A stretch of 64,000 nt of DNA from Bovifimicola ammoniilytica (GCF_025567085.1 NZ_JAOQJN010000001.1:62001-126000), one strand, 5' to 3'. Positions 1 through 9,305 are shown, counted from the first letter of the stretch. Translations and numbers: made by a program. The notes: generated from the sequence alone by a model not told the origin.

Positions 1-618
1 AACCGTTATGGTGAGATTTTCTGGCTGATGTCTAAGTTCTATAAAGAGGGCAGGCTTAAAATGATATATGGAAATCACGATATTGTCAAAAGAAATAAGA
101 AATTCACTGATAAACATTTAGATAAATATTATTGCATACGTGAGAAAAGATTTGTTCCGATGTTAGAAGATATTGAGGTCAAACAAAGTTACGTATTGGA
201 AGATACAGTTAATGACAGGGATATATTTCTGTTGCATGGTCATCAGGGTTCATTTATTAATGATAAATGCTGGAGGTTGGGCAGGTGGCTTGTAAGAAAT
301 ATCTGGTCACCATTAGAGCTTGTGGGTTTTAATAATCCGAACACTCCTCCGGCAGATAATTATAAGAAGGCACGTAAGAATGAGAAACTGGAGAAATGGG
401 CAGATTATCACAGGATAAGCACAATAGCAGGGCATACGCACAGACCGTCTTATCCTGAAAATGGCAGTTACTATTATAATTCGGGAAGCCTGATTCACCC
501 AAGATGTATAACCGCAATTGAAATAGAAAGAGGAAGGATAATGTTAGTTAAGTGGTGCGTAAGCCCTGATGAATGTAACAAACTTACGGTATGCAGAGAA
601 ATATTAGCGGGAAACTAG
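1..618 (+). CDS. Calcineurin-like metallophosphoesterase, 5' end outside window
   Basis: The reading frame is open from base 1, so the ATG at 28 is internal and the true start lies to the left. The visible part carries the later motifs of the calcineurin-like phosphoesterase fold: GNHD (about residues 24-27 of the visible part), a HGH (about 79-81) and GHTH (about 144-147), followed by YNSGS. The first metal-binding motifs (DxH, GDxxD) must be upstream. No signal peptide or membrane segment is visible, so it is probably a cytoplasmic phosphatase or phosphodiesterase; the substrate cannot be told. It is followed by about 215 bases without a gene. The family call is firm, the role unknown. Confidence 0.85.
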   Translation, partial: NRYGEIFWLMSKFYKEGRLKMIYGNHDIVKRNKKFTDKHLDKYYCIREKRFVPMLEDIEVKQSYVLEDTVNDRDIFLLHGHQGSFINDKCWRLGRWLVRNIWSPLELVGFNNPNTPPADNYKKARKNEKLEKWADYHRISTIAGHTHRPSYPENGSYYYNSGSLIHPRCITAIEIERGRIMLVKWCVSPDECNKLTVCREILAGN

Positions 619-833
619 AAATATCTTATAAGATTTTGCAGACAGAGAAACTAGTATGTGATTAATAATATTTTACCAGACCATACAGACAGAGAAATAT
701 GACAGATAATTGTAAATATTAAAGGTATTTTCCATTAGTTTACAGCATACATTATTATAAGTATACGAGTGAGGCCGCAAATTATTATGTGCATGCATTT
801 GCAAAGTAGTAATTAAGGCGTGGAGGAGTAAAA

Positions 834-1262
834 GTGAAGAAATGGAAAGGAGTACTTACAGGTATCCTGATATGTTTTGGGATATTTATGTGTGCTAATG
901 TTCTGACCGGGTGTAGTATAGAATCAAATGATGAAAAGAAGTTAGGGGAGGTTGATTTTACGGTAGTGCCTGAGGAGAGTATTCCGGTTGAATTAAAGAC
1001 TATTATCGATGAACGCAAGAAGGATATGTTTAAAACGACATTTATTGATAATGATAGTCTGTACATAATAATCGGATACGGAAGTCAGCCGACAGGGGGA
1101 TATAGCATTGGTGTAAGCGAATTATATGAAACGAAGAACGGAATATATGTTAAGACAGAATTTCTTGGACCATCGAAGAATGAGGTGGTCAGCCAGATGG
1201 TAACCTATCCTTATATTGTAATAAAATTAGATTATATTGATAAATCTGTTGTATTTAAATAG
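834..1262 (+). CDS. PrcB-like lipoprotein
   Basis: This 142-residue protein has an N-terminal hydrophobic signal and a lipobox LTGC (residues 24-27), so it should be a lipid-anchored extracytoplasmic protein. Around residues 83-94 it carries GSQPTGGYSIGV, the hallmark of the PrcB C-terminal domain, which is known as a stabilising partner of a surface protease in Treponema; no protease is adjacent here. The start has a GGAG ribosome site about 8 bases upstream. The gene directly precedes the spore morphogenesis gene sipL, which hints at, but does not prove, a link to sporulation. Confidence 0.75.
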   Translation: MKKWKGVLTGILICFGIFMCANVLTGCSIESNDEKKLGEVDFTVVPEESIPVELKTIIDERKKDMFKTTFIDNDSLYIIIGYGSQPTGGYSIGVSELYETKNGIYVKTEFLGPSKNEVVSQMVTYPYIVIKLDYIDKSVVFK

Positions 1263-1339
1263 AATAAAAACAGATAGAAATACTGAGTGTGTGGTATAAA
1301 GCAAAATCAAAAAAGAAAATTATGCTGGGAGGTAATGTA

Positions 1340-2890
1340 ATGTCACTGATAAGGAAAAATATTCATATGAATAAAATGAAAGGGAAAATCGTAAGTCAGA
1401 TTACGTTAGATGATGATGTAAATGTTGCTGACCGACTTCCCGATATTGGGAATAAAATTACAGAGACAGGAAATATCGTAGTAGATGGAATTAAGGTTTC
1501 ACAGAACAAGATTTTAACTAAAGGAAAACTTAAATTCGTAATGATGTATAAGGCGATGAATCCATCAGTCGAGATACATAAGTTAGAGGGAAGTATGCCT
1601 TTTGATGAGGTTATAAATATGGACGGAATAGAAGAGGGAGATACGATAAGCGTTGATTTAGTTATCGATGATTTAAGTGTAAGTGTGATTAATTCCAGAA
1701 AAATTAGCGTGAAAGCAGTAATTACTGTAATTGCACTTGCAGAAAATATCTGTGATGAAGAGTTTGCTGTTGATATAGATGATGATAATATCGAATATAT
1801 AAAGGATAGCATTGAACTTACCCAGATTGCTATAAGGAAGAGAGATTTGCTCAGAATCAGAGAGGAAATCAATCTTGGTACGGGTAAATTAAATATAAAT
1901 GAGATAATATGGTGTACATCGAGTCTGTTTGGCCAGCAAGTTAAGGTTATGGAGGATAAGATAGGAGTCTCCGGTGAAATCGACATTTTCGTGTTGTATA
2001 CAGCAGATGATGGACCACTGCAATGGGTAGATGCAAATGTGCCTTTTAATGGAATAATTGAAGTGCCGGGTTGTAGTGAAGATATGATACCAAATATCGA
2101 GCTAAAACTTGCAAATGCTGACATAGAAGCAAGACCAGATTATGATGGCGAGCAGAGAATGTTGCAGTTAGATGGAATAGTAAATATTGATATTAAGTTA
2201 TATGAAGAGCAGCAGTTTGATATCGTTAAAGATGCTTATTCGCATAAGAAGGACGTTATTCTTAAGAAGAAATCTACAGATTATGAGAATCTTCTTATGA
2301 AAAATGTTTCTAAATGTAAGGTTGTCGACAAACTCAAAACAAGAAATATGGACGGTACACATATATTACAGATATGCAGTTGCATAGGGAATGTTAAAAT
2401 CGATGACATATCCGTTGCGGAAGATGGTCTGCTTATAGAGGGTGTTATTGAAACGGATATATTGTATATTTGTTCGGACGATATGAACCCATTATGCTGT
2501 CTTAGAGACACCATTCCATTTAGCCAGAAAATAGAAGTAAATAACATTAATAACAATAGTATTTATAATATTAAGCCTGCAACAGAACAGATACAGGCGA
2601 ATATGACAGGAACCGATGAAATCGAGGTAAAAGCAGTAATCCTATTAGATTGTATAGTATTTGATAAAATGACGAAAGATGTAATTATTGACTTAGAGGA
2701 AAAAGATTATGATATGGAAATGATAAGTGAACTTCCGGGAATTGTGGGTTATGTTGTGAAAAATGACGATACTTTGTGGAGCATAGCTAAGAAATTCTAT
2801 ACAACTGTGGATAGCTTAAGACAAATCAATGATTTGAAAACCGATGAACTAAAGAGCGGACAGATGCTTGTGATAGTCAAGAAAATTTGA
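1340..2890 (+). CDS. sipL: SipL-like spore coat morphogenesis protein (SPOCS/DUF3794 domains plus LysM)
   Basis: The protein is 516 residues when started at the ATG at 1340, which has a GGGAGG site 8 bases upstream; an upstream in-frame GTG at 1289 lacks one. Repeated DUF3794/SPOCS-type segments fill most of the length (for example residues about 10-95 and 200-300), and the last 45 residues are a LysM domain beginning GYVVKNDDTLWSIAKKFY. This architecture and length match SipL of Clostridioides difficile, which binds the SpoIVA ATPase through its LysM domain and places the coat on the forespore. Sequence motifs are visible; function is by family. Transcription ends at the bidirectional hairpin that follows. 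Confidence 0.8.
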   Translation: MSLIRKNIHMNKMKGKIVSQITLDDDVNVADRLPDIGNKITETGNIVVDGIKVSQNKILTKGKLKFVMMYKAMNPSVEIHKLEGSMPFDEVINMDGIEEGDTISVDLVIDDLSVSVINSRKISVKAVITVIALAENICDEEFAVDIDDDNIEYIKDSIELTQIAIRKRDLLRIREEINLGTGKLNINEIIWCTSSLFGQQVKVMEDKIGVSGEIDIFVLYTADDGPLQWVDANVPFNGIIEVPGCSEDMIPNIELKLANADIEARPDYDGEQRMLQLDGIVNIDIKLYEEQQFDIVKDAYSHKKDVILKKKSTDYENLLMKNVSKCKVVDKLKTRNMDGTHILQICSCIGNVKIDDISVAEDGLLIEGVIETDILYICSDDMNPLCCLRDTIPFSQKIEVNNINNNSIYNIKPATEQIQANMTGTDEIEVKAVILLDCIVFDKMTKDVIIDLEEKDYDMEMISELPGIVGYVVKNDDTLWSIAKKFYTTVDSLRQINDLKTDELKSGQMLVIVKKI

Positions 2891-2894
2891 AAAT

Positions 2895-2938
2895 AAATAA
2901 GGAGTGCCAATGTTAGTGAGGCACTCCTTAAATTTTAC
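2895..2938. terminator. Bidirectional rho-independent terminator
   Basis: A perfect 10-bp stem (AAGGAGTGCC at 2899-2908 with GGCACTCCTT at 2920-2929) is flanked by A-rich sequence on the left and AAATTTT on the right. It sits between the convergent sipL-like gene and the gene at 2956-3540, so it can serve both. Confidence 0.85.
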
Positions 2939-2955
2939 CTTATAGGCGTTTAATC

Positions 2956-3540
2956 TTATTCAGTATCAGTCTTAGAGTTCTTGTAATCATCGAATTTATT
3001 GATTACCGCATCATAAGTCTGGCTTGAAATATCTGGAAGGTTTTTACCCCATGCTTTTGTAGCCTGTGAGAATCCTTTTTTGAATGCTTCGAGCATCTTA
3101 TCCATTTTCTCAGAGTCACCACCTGAAAGTGATACTGCGAAATCAAAAATTCTCTGTGAAGTCTGGTTAACACCCCAGTAACCATCTTCGGAAATTGCAT
3201 CTTTTGCATCTTTAGCAGTCTGTGCATCTACGGTATAATCACCGCTTGCAAGGAATTTCCACATACTGTCTGCATTAGTATAAGTCTGTCCCTGTTTAAG
3301 CATCATCTCCTTAACAAGATTCTGCATCTGACTAAGTCTGCTTTCGGTATCTGCCTTTAATTTCTTAATTAATGCTGAGTTAGAAGAAGCCTTTTTAGCT
3401 TCATCTGATTTCTCATATACAGCTGCGGCATCCGTACCATATGAGCTGCTCTTAGTAGATGTGGTTTTAGCAGAAGAACTGCCGGATGTGTAAGTTTCAA
3501 CAGAATTTGTACTTACACTTGTAATTCCATTTACGTCCAT
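2956..3540 (-). CDS. Uncharacterised Ser/Thr-rich, helical protein
   Basis: I do not recognise this protein. It is about 194 residues if begun at the second ATG (MDVNGITSVS), preceded by an AGG ribosome site at good distance; an ATG four codons earlier (3552) has no clear site. The first 40 residues are rich in Ser and Thr and look disordered; the rest is predicted helical and rich in Lys, Asp and Gln, with no signal peptide and no transmembrane segment. The MDVNGI-like start and low-complexity N-terminus recall proteins handled by flagellar-type export, but this is only an impression. It is a monocistronic gene convergent with sipL. Confidence 0.7.
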   Translation of the reverse strand: MDVNGITSVSTNSVETYTSGSSSAKTTSTKSSSYGTDAAAVYEKSDEAKKASSNSALIKKLKADTESRLSQMQNLVKEMMLKQGQTYTNADSMWKFLASGDYTVDAQTAKDAKDAISEDGYWGVNQTSQRIFDFAVSLSGGDSEKMDKMLEAFKKGFSQATKAWGKNLPDISSQTYDAVINKFDDYKNSKTDTE

Positions 3541-3620
3541 ATCAAACCTCATTTCTGCGTAATACGCTTAATCTATTTTAAATAATATCGGCAAAACGAG
3601 ATAAAATATTAATACTTAAC

Positions 3621-3649
3621 TTGTATTTTTAAGTTGTGTAAAGTATAAT
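3621..3649 (+). promoter_or_regulatory. Sigma-A promoter of ispE
   Basis: TTGTAT (3621-3626), 17-base spacer, TATAAT (3644-3649), about 40 bases upstream of the ispE start. Confidence 0.7.
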
Positions 3650-3689
3650 GTATACAAAGTGTTACGTGTAGAAAAAGGAGGATTTGGTT

Positions 3690-4610
3690 GTGGAACAAAT
3701 GTATCTTAAAGCTTATGGAAAAATTAATTTAGCATTAGATGTACTTAGGAAACGTGAAGATGGATACCATGATGTAAGGATGATAATGCAGACTGTCGGT
3801 ATCTTCGATGGAATAGAGATAACCAGGACTGATACGGGCAGAATTGAAATAGAGACAAACTTATTCTATCTTCCAACTGATGAGAATAATATCGTGTATA
3901 AGGCGGCAAAAATGCTTTTTGATGAATTTAATATTAAAGATGGCGTGAAAATAGTATTGAAGAAATTCATTCCTGTATCGGCAGGTATGGCTGGTGGAAG
4001 TACAGATGCCGCTACTGTAATGTTTGGAATAAATAAAATGTTTAATTTAAAACTTACTTTACAGCAGTTAATGGACAGAGGTGTAAAAATCGGTGCTGAT
4101 GTCCCATATTGTCTTATGAGAGGAACGGCTTTATCGGAGGGTATCGGTGAGAAACTTACAAAATTACCTGATATGATTAAATGTCCGGTATTAATTGCCA
4201 AACCACCTATCAGCGTATCTACTAAATTTGTATATGAGAATCTTAGATTAGATGAGATTAATGAACACCCTGATATTGATGGAATGATAGAGGCACTTAA
4301 GCATAAGGACCTTGATGGAGTGGCAGCAAGACTTGGAAATGTATTAGAGACGGTAACAGCTAAGGAATATCCTGTAATTGAGGAATTAAAGCAGGTAATG
4401 ATGGAAGAAAATGCAATAAATGCAATTATGAGTGGCAGTGGTCCGACAGTATTTGGTTTATTCAGAATTGAAGAAGATGCTTATAGAGCGAAAGAGAGAA
4501 TTAAGGCATTGGGTTATACGAAACAGGCATATGTAACATATATGTATATACCGAATACAACGAGAAAGAAGAATGGAGGTTCTTATGAAAGAGTTAAGCA
4601 TGGCAATTGA
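3690..4610 (+). CDS. ispE: 4-diphosphocytidyl-2-C-methyl-D-erythritol kinase
   Basis: IspE phosphorylates the 2-hydroxyl of CDP-methylerythritol in the MEP pathway of isoprenoid synthesis, in the cytoplasm. The GHMP-kinase signatures are intact: AYGKINLALDV with REDGYHDV near the N-terminus, the glycine-rich ATP loop PVSAGMAGGSTDAA at about residues 96-109, GADVPYC, and the C-terminal GSGPTVFGLF. The GTG at 3690 is chosen because AGGAGG ends 7 bases before it; a TTG at 3684 is too close. Its length of 306 residues is normal for the family. The end overlaps the start of the GntR regulator by 26 bases, so the two are translationally linked. Confidence 0.95.
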   Translation: MEQMYLKAYGKINLALDVLRKREDGYHDVRMIMQTVGIFDGIEITRTDTGRIEIETNLFYLPTDENNIVYKAAKMLFDEFNIKDGVKIVLKKFIPVSAGMAGGSTDAATVMFGINKMFNLKLTLQQLMDRGVKIGADVPYCLMRGTALSEGIGEKLTKLPDMIKCPVLIAKPPISVSTKFVYENLRLDEINEHPDIDGMIEALKHKDLDGVAARLGNVLETVTAKEYPVIEELKQVMMEENAINAIMSGSGPTVFGLFRIEEDAYRAKERIKALGYTKQAYVTYMYIPNTTRKKNGGSYERVKHGN

Positions 4611-5271
4611 TAACTATCTGCCACTAAGAGATGTTGTATTTAATACACTTAGAGAGGCGATATTAAAAGGTGATTTAGAGCCGGGAGAACGTCTTATGGA
4701 GATAGCGCTTGCCCAGAAATTAGGCGTAAGCAGAACACCTATAAGAGAGGCAATCAGAAAGTTAGAATTAGAGGGGCTGGTAGTTATGACACCGCGAAAA
4801 GGTGCTGTGGTGGCTGAGATTACTTTAGAGGATCTGACAGACGTTTTAGAGGTAAGAAAGAATTTAGAAGAATTAGCAGTTGTATTATCCTGCAAGAAAT
4901 CTACGAGAGAAGATATAGAGGAAATGTGCAGATGCAATGAAGCATTTAAAAAGGCACTCTTATCAGATGACCTTACAGTAATGGCAGAGGCAGATGTGAC
5001 ATTTCATGATGTAATATATAAAACAACAGGTAATAAGAGACTCATACAGATACTTAATAATCTTCGTGAGCAGATGTACAGATATCGATTAGAATATATT
5101 AAGGACGAGAATAAACGAAAGATACTTGTAGCAGAACATGATACTTTAGTAAAGGCAATATCTGAGAGAAACCCTGATAAGGCAAAGAATGCAATCAAGC
5201 TTCATATTAATAATCAGGAGAAAACAATTATAGATAATCTGACAACAGAAAAGGCAGTGAAAAAAAGCTAA
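4585..5271 (+). CDS. GntR-family regulator, FCD (FadR-C) subfamily
   Basis: This is a 228-residue DNA-binding regulator. The N-terminal winged helix-turn-helix has the typical pattern LREAILKGDLEPGERL, then LGVSRTPIREAIRKLELEGLV and PRKGAVVAEI. The remaining helical part (residues about 90-225) has the FCD layout with His and Asp/Glu residues that in this family bind a metal and an organic-acid ligand; the effector is unknown. The ATG at 4585 has a GGAGG at 4575-4579; an ATG at 4573 lies before that site and is rejected. It overlaps the 3' end of ispE. Confidence 0.9.
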   Translation: MKELSMAIDNYLPLRDVVFNTLREAILKGDLEPGERLMEIALAQKLGVSRTPIREAIRKLELEGLVVMTPRKGAVVAEITLEDLTDVLEVRKNLEELAVVLSCKKSTREDIEEMCRCNEAFKKALLSDDLTVMAEADVTFHDVIYKTTGNKRLIQILNNLREQMYRYRLEYIKDENKRKILVAEHDTLVKAISERNPDKAKNAIKLHINNQEKTIIDNLTTEKAVKKS

Positions 5272-5305
5272 TAAGATTTCTTATATGCGAAGTTTAAGTT
5301 AATTA

Positions 5306-5335
5306 TGAATAAGTGATTATGAATTGCACACACTA
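5306..5335 (+). promoter_or_regulatory. Candidate sigma-G promoter of the germination operon
   Basis: TGAATA (5306-5311), 17-base spacer, CACACTA (5329-5335). This is one base off the -10 consensus CATACTA of forespore sigma-G promoters, and germinant receptor operons are known sigma-G targets. Prediction by eye only. Confidence 0.55.
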
Positions 5336-5375
5336 ATACCTATGTAGCAGATGTAACAGGGTAGGAGGGTGTGCA

Positions 5376-6779
5376 ATGTTTTTGTCTAAATCATTTGAGA
5401 AAAACAAAAATATGCTTGATGATATATTCAAAAATTGTAATGATGTAAAATGTCTTGATGTAAATATGAAATATTTAGATGAGGTCAGGGGACGTATATA
5501 TTTCTTAGAGGAAACGGTAAGCGACATTACGATAAAAAAAGTTCTGTATGGACTTACAGATGTAGAAAAAGTTGATACAATTGAAAATGCTATAAAGGGT
5601 GTAATGATAGGAAATGCAATCCTGATTCTAGAGGGTGAAGATAAGGCATTAAAGATAAGAGGAGACGGCTATCCCGGAATGGGAGTTCAGGAAGCAAAAA
5701 ATGAACAGGTAATAAGAGGTTCACAGGAAGGTTTTTCGAGTTCATATAAAACTAATGAAATGCTTGTGAGAAAGAGAATAAGAAGTCATGAACTTAAAAT
5801 CGAAGAGCAATTCGCAGGAGTCAGGACCAATACAGGAATTGCATTATTATATATGGATACAATTGTGGATAAAGGGTTATTAAAAGAGATTAAATCAAGG
5901 TTAGATGACTTTACGATTGATGGATTTATGGACAGCGGTGTAATCGAACAACTTACAAATGACAATGATTTGTCACCATTTCCACAATATATGACAACCG
6001 AAAGACCTGACAGGGCAGCACAATTTCTGTTAAACGGACACGTTGTAGTATTAGTCGATAATTCACCAATTGCACTGGTATTGCCTGTTAATTTTTCGTC
6101 ATTTATGAAAACCTCAGATGATTATTTTGAACATTGGGGACTTGTTACATTTACAAGGATATTGAGATATATAGCTGTGTTTTTCGCAATTTCGCTTCCA
6201 GCATTATATATTTCAGTTGTTAATTTTCACCCGGAGATATTACCGGTAAATCTTGTGATGATATTCATAAATGCAAGACGGGGAATACCATATCCGGTAT
6301 TTGTCGAAGTCATAATTATGGAGATTTCATTTGAATTAATCAGAGAGGCGGGAGTAAGAATACCGGGAGCTATGGGAAATGCAATCGGGATAGTAGGAGG
6401 TCTTATCGTTGGTTCGGCAGCAGTAGATGCTTCATTAGCAAGCCCGATAGTGGTAATTGTTGTGGCACTTACAGCATTGTGTTCATTCACTATTCCTAAT
6501 AATGAATTCTCATCTTCATTTAGAATTATAAAATATTTTCTGATTCTCACATCGGCAATCTGGGGGATATACGGATATATATTAGGCATTATGTGTGTAC
6601 TTATTCATCTTAGCGGTCTGATAAGCTATTCATTTCCATATCTCGGACCTGTCGCAGGCGGAGAAATTAACAGAGCTGAGAGGGGCAGGGATTTTATAAT
6701 TCGTGCACCTTTTAAATATCTTACGAGCAGGCCGGTATTTGCAAGAAAAGACAATCGCAGAAAACAGAGAATTAAGTGA
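5376..6779 (+). CDS. Spore germinant receptor A subunit (GerA family)
   Basis: The 467-residue protein matches the GerA/GerKA/SpoVAF family: a soluble N-terminal half of about 260 residues with the family motifs LYMDTI and PQYMTTERPDR, then a membrane half with the conserved stretch DNSPIALVLP leading to a first membrane segment and a run of further segments (about residues 250-430). In spores this subunit sits in the inner membrane and, with B and C subunits, responds to nutrients. The ribosome site is GGAGGG 7 bases upstream. Stop and the next gene's ribosome site overlap, so the two genes form one operon. Confidence 0.92.
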   Translation: MFLSKSFEKNKNMLDDIFKNCNDVKCLDVNMKYLDEVRGRIYFLEETVSDITIKKVLYGLTDVEKVDTIENAIKGVMIGNAILILEGEDKALKIRGDGYPGMGVQEAKNEQVIRGSQEGFSSSYKTNEMLVRKRIRSHELKIEEQFAGVRTNTGIALLYMDTIVDKGLLKEIKSRLDDFTIDGFMDSGVIEQLTNDNDLSPFPQYMTTERPDRAAQFLLNGHVVVLVDNSPIALVLPVNFSSFMKTSDDYFEHWGLVTFTRILRYIAVFFAISLPALYISVVNFHPEILPVNLVMIFINARRGIPYPVFVEVIIMEISFELIREAGVRIPGAMGNAIGIVGGLIVGSAAVDASLASPIVVIVVALTALCSFTIPNNEFSSSFRIIKYFLILTSAIWGIYGYILGIMCVLIHLSGLISYSFPYLGPVAGGEINRAERGRDFIIRAPFKYLTSRPVFARKDNRRKQRIK

Positions 6780-6788
6780 GGTAGTAGA

Positions 6789-8933
6789 ATGTATGGGAAT
6801 AACAAGATATCAGCACGACAGATAAAAAGGCTTATTATTGTAGAGGTATTGGCTGTCAGCAGTCTTATTTCTACAGATATTGCAGCAAAATACAGCGGAC
6901 ACGATGGAATATTTGCAATTTTAATCGCAGGAATATTGTCATACGCATATACAGCGGTAATACTCTGGATATGCAGGTATACTAAGTGGAATTTCTGGGA
7001 TTATACGGAGAAATATTATGGCAAATTGTGCAGTAAAATAATTGCATTTTTATTTTTTATTAAATATTTCATTCTTGCTATAATGACAATAGCTTTTTTT
7101 ACGAAGTTAATCAAAATCGAGGTCATAGATGAATTAAATTATGTATTTATATTTGTACCGGTTCTGTTGCTTGCGTTATATGGGGCTGCGAAGGGAATAG
7201 AAGCGAGAGGGCGGTTAGCAGAGTGTCTGTATATGGTATTTATGATACCTGTTATATTATTAATTATATTTGCAATAAGGGGAGTCGATATTTATTACAT
7301 TTCACCATTATTTGTATCAGGTATAAGCCGAACGCTCAAAGGAGCAGTAATATTATTTCTGATTTTCGCACCTGCAGAGATATTGCTTTTAGAAAGCAGC
7401 CATTTCTCTATAGAAGATAGTGAGGATTATGTTATTTTTAGAAAATACGTGTTCAGTGGAATTACTGTTGCAATCGTAATAAACATAATTATATTTGCAC
7501 TAAATGTAGGCAATCTGGGACTGAATACTGTATTGCAAAACGATGAGTCAACTGTGAAATTAATGGATACAGTTAAAATCTCAGGCTTGATTCTGGAAAA
7601 ACAGGGGGGTTTGTATCTTGTATTCTTTATTATGGCGCTTATCGTTACCTTGACAGGCTTGTTTGGAAATATATTTAATCTGTTGGATGTGATGTGTGGG
7701 TTATGCCACATTGGTAATAAAAATGTTGAAAGCAGAAATAAAGAATGTAGTAAACAAAATGAAGAAAATGTGGAAAATAAGAATTACAGGAATCTTCCAT
7801 ATGAAAGTATGAAGTTAAAAAGAATAAACATTATAAAATATGTCATAACGGGTCTGGTAGTAACTTTTGGCATAGTTGCAGTTGTTAACGAAAACAATAA
7901 ATTTAAAACAGTTATGGCATCAGGTGAAAAGCGGGTGGAAATTGATAGCAGGGAATATGTTGACAGTATATTTGTTGGTGTCAATGACGGAGAATATGAG
8001 GTTATATTATCATTTAATAATGGCGAAAAAGACAGTGATTTCAGAAACTTTAAAATGAAAAATATAGGTGGTCTGAACGAGGCATATCAAAAAAGTACGG
8101 ACAAGAAAATAGATTTCTCAAATGTGCAGGCAATTATTCTGAATGTTGATGTATACAAAGACTATCAGAAATTCTATGAGATTGTGAAAATGCTTAATAA
8201 TGAAGCAGAACTTTCAGACAATGTATATATATATGCGACAGATGAGCCGGTGGAAAGATTTAGTGACGTGGGAGGTGTTAATTTACCGGGGAAATATATA
8301 AGCGATATGACAGACAAGAATTTAGAATATGGCAAAACAACAATTGAAGATGTGCGAAAGGTAATAAATAAAACTGAAGAAACATGTATTATCAGTATAT
8401 TTAATATTAAAAATGAAGAGATATACCAGGACGGAATGATAATAATGAATGATGAGGGAGTAAAGGGAGAGTTCAAAGAAGAAATGGCAGATTATATCTG
8501 GCTTGCGAATGGAAGTGAGGGGATGTATATTGTCCTTGGAAATGGAAATGGAAATGGAAATGGAAATGGAAATGGAAATGGAAATGGAAATGGAAATGGA
8601 AATGAAAATGAATTTCATATAGATAAAAATTCCTACCACATAAGTCTTAGCACATCAGATAATGACAACATAGAAGTTAGAATTATATATAGAGGCATGA
8701 TTTCACCGATTAATGGTTCTACAATAGATGAAAATGAAGCAAATGAGTTAATAAAAGTAGTAATTTATAATAATCTACGGACGTTACTTGAGGAAAATAA
8801 ATGTGATCTCATAAATGTCTATAAATATCTGAGTGCAGCAGACAGGCATATATATAAGAAATATAACGAAGACAGACATAAGTTATACGAGAAAATTAAG
8901 TTTGTAATACAGACGGAGTACAAACTTGTATAG
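6789..8933 (+). CDS. Germinant receptor B-C fusion: GerB-type permease joined to a GerC-like ectodomain
   Basis: The 714-residue protein begins as a GerAB-type permease of the amino-acid transporter superfamily: ISARQIKRLIIVEVLAVSSL followed by about ten membrane segments up to about residue 310. A charged linker and an extra membrane segment (about 347-366) lead to a roughly 340-residue extracytoplasmic part. Its opening, GEKRVEIDSREYVDSIFVGV, and its general pattern resemble a Ger(x)C subunit, normally a separate lipoprotein. The fusion would anchor the C part by a membrane helix instead of a lipid. Residues about 584-605 are an 11-fold Gly-Asn repeat. The permease call is firm; the C-domain call is inference from context and weak similarity. 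Confidence 0.8.
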   Translation: MYGNNKISARQIKRLIIVEVLAVSSLISTDIAAKYSGHDGIFAILIAGILSYAYTAVILWICRYTKWNFWDYTEKYYGKLCSKIIAFLFFIKYFILAIMTIAFFTKLIKIEVIDELNYVFIFVPVLLLALYGAAKGIEARGRLAECLYMVFMIPVILLIIFAIRGVDIYYISPLFVSGISRTLKGAVILFLIFAPAEILLLESSHFSIEDSEDYVIFRKYVFSGITVAIVINIIIFALNVGNLGLNTVLQNDESTVKLMDTVKISGLILEKQGGLYLVFFIMALIVTLTGLFGNIFNLLDVMCGLCHIGNKNVESRNKECSKQNEENVENKNYRNLPYESMKLKRINIIKYVITGLVVTFGIVAVVNENNKFKTVMASGEKRVEIDSREYVDSIFVGVNDGEYEVILSFNNGEKDSDFRNFKMKNIGGLNEAYQKSTDKKIDFSNVQAIILNVDVYKDYQKFYEIVKMLNNEAELSDNVYIYATDEPVERFSDVGGVNLPGKYISDMTDKNLEYGKTTIEDVRKVINKTEETCIISIFNIKNEEIYQDGMIIMNDEGVKGEFKEEMADYIWLANGSEGMYIVLGNGNGNGNGNGNGNGNGNGNGNENEFHIDKNSYHISLSTSDNDNIEVRIIYRGMISPINGSTIDENEANELIKVVIYNNLRTLLEENKCDLINVYKYLSAADRHIYKKYNEDRHKLYEKIKFVIQTEYKLV
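8538..8603 (+). repeat. Hexanucleotide microsatellite GGAAAT x 11 (Gly-Asn repeat)
   Basis: Eleven perfect tandem copies of GGAAAT, then one copy with a single change (GAAAAT). It lies inside the GerC-like ectodomain and encodes (Gly-Asn)11. Because the unit is 6 bases, gain or loss of copies would keep the frame and change only the linker length. Confidence 0.97.
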
Positions 8934-9100
8934 AATAAGCTGAATTTTATGCTAACTGATGTACTTTAGAAATATTTGCAGTAGTGAATTTGAGTATATA
9001 AATTATGACATATTTTGTGGTATTGCATTAATTTGCCAAATATTATTTTTAGTTACATTGTAGTATTGGTTTTAATTCAATGCCTGTAACGTTTAAAGCA

Positions 9101-9305
9101 GAGTTATCTGTCTATGACACTCTCTTGATTTATGACGTATCGTGTGTGTGCGTTATATGCCATCAGATACAAAAGGTCGGTGCAGTAAATTACCGTTCAA
9201 GCGGAGCGCGTTTAATTTACTGTACCGTAATAAACGTTGCAGATGATGGCATTTAGGCACACCAGATTAAGAAATATGAAAGAGAGTGTCATAGACGGAT
9301 ACTCT
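9101..9305. repeat. 205-nt fold-back (long imperfect inverted repeat)
   Basis: The ends pair over about 25 bp: the left arm at 9101-9126 and the right arm at 9280-9305 share GTCTATGACACTCTCTT with its complement. Pairing resumes inside, with ATGCCATCA (9157-9165) against TGATGGCAT (9244-9252) and CAGTAAATTA (9183-9192) against TAATTTACTG (9213-9222). It encodes nothing and fills most of the 460-base space between the convergent germination operon and spoIIR. It could be a MITE-like element or a structured RNA; it may also terminate both genes. Confidence 0.85.

Noticed and set aside
1396..2124. Long open frame (242 residues) on the minus strand
   Set aside because: It is antisense to sipL, has no ribosome site, and its Ser/Ile-rich product is what the complement of the real gene gives.
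8322..8639. Minus-strand frame with a long Ile-Ser repeat
   Set aside because: The repeat is the complement of the GGAAAT microsatellite; no gene signals.
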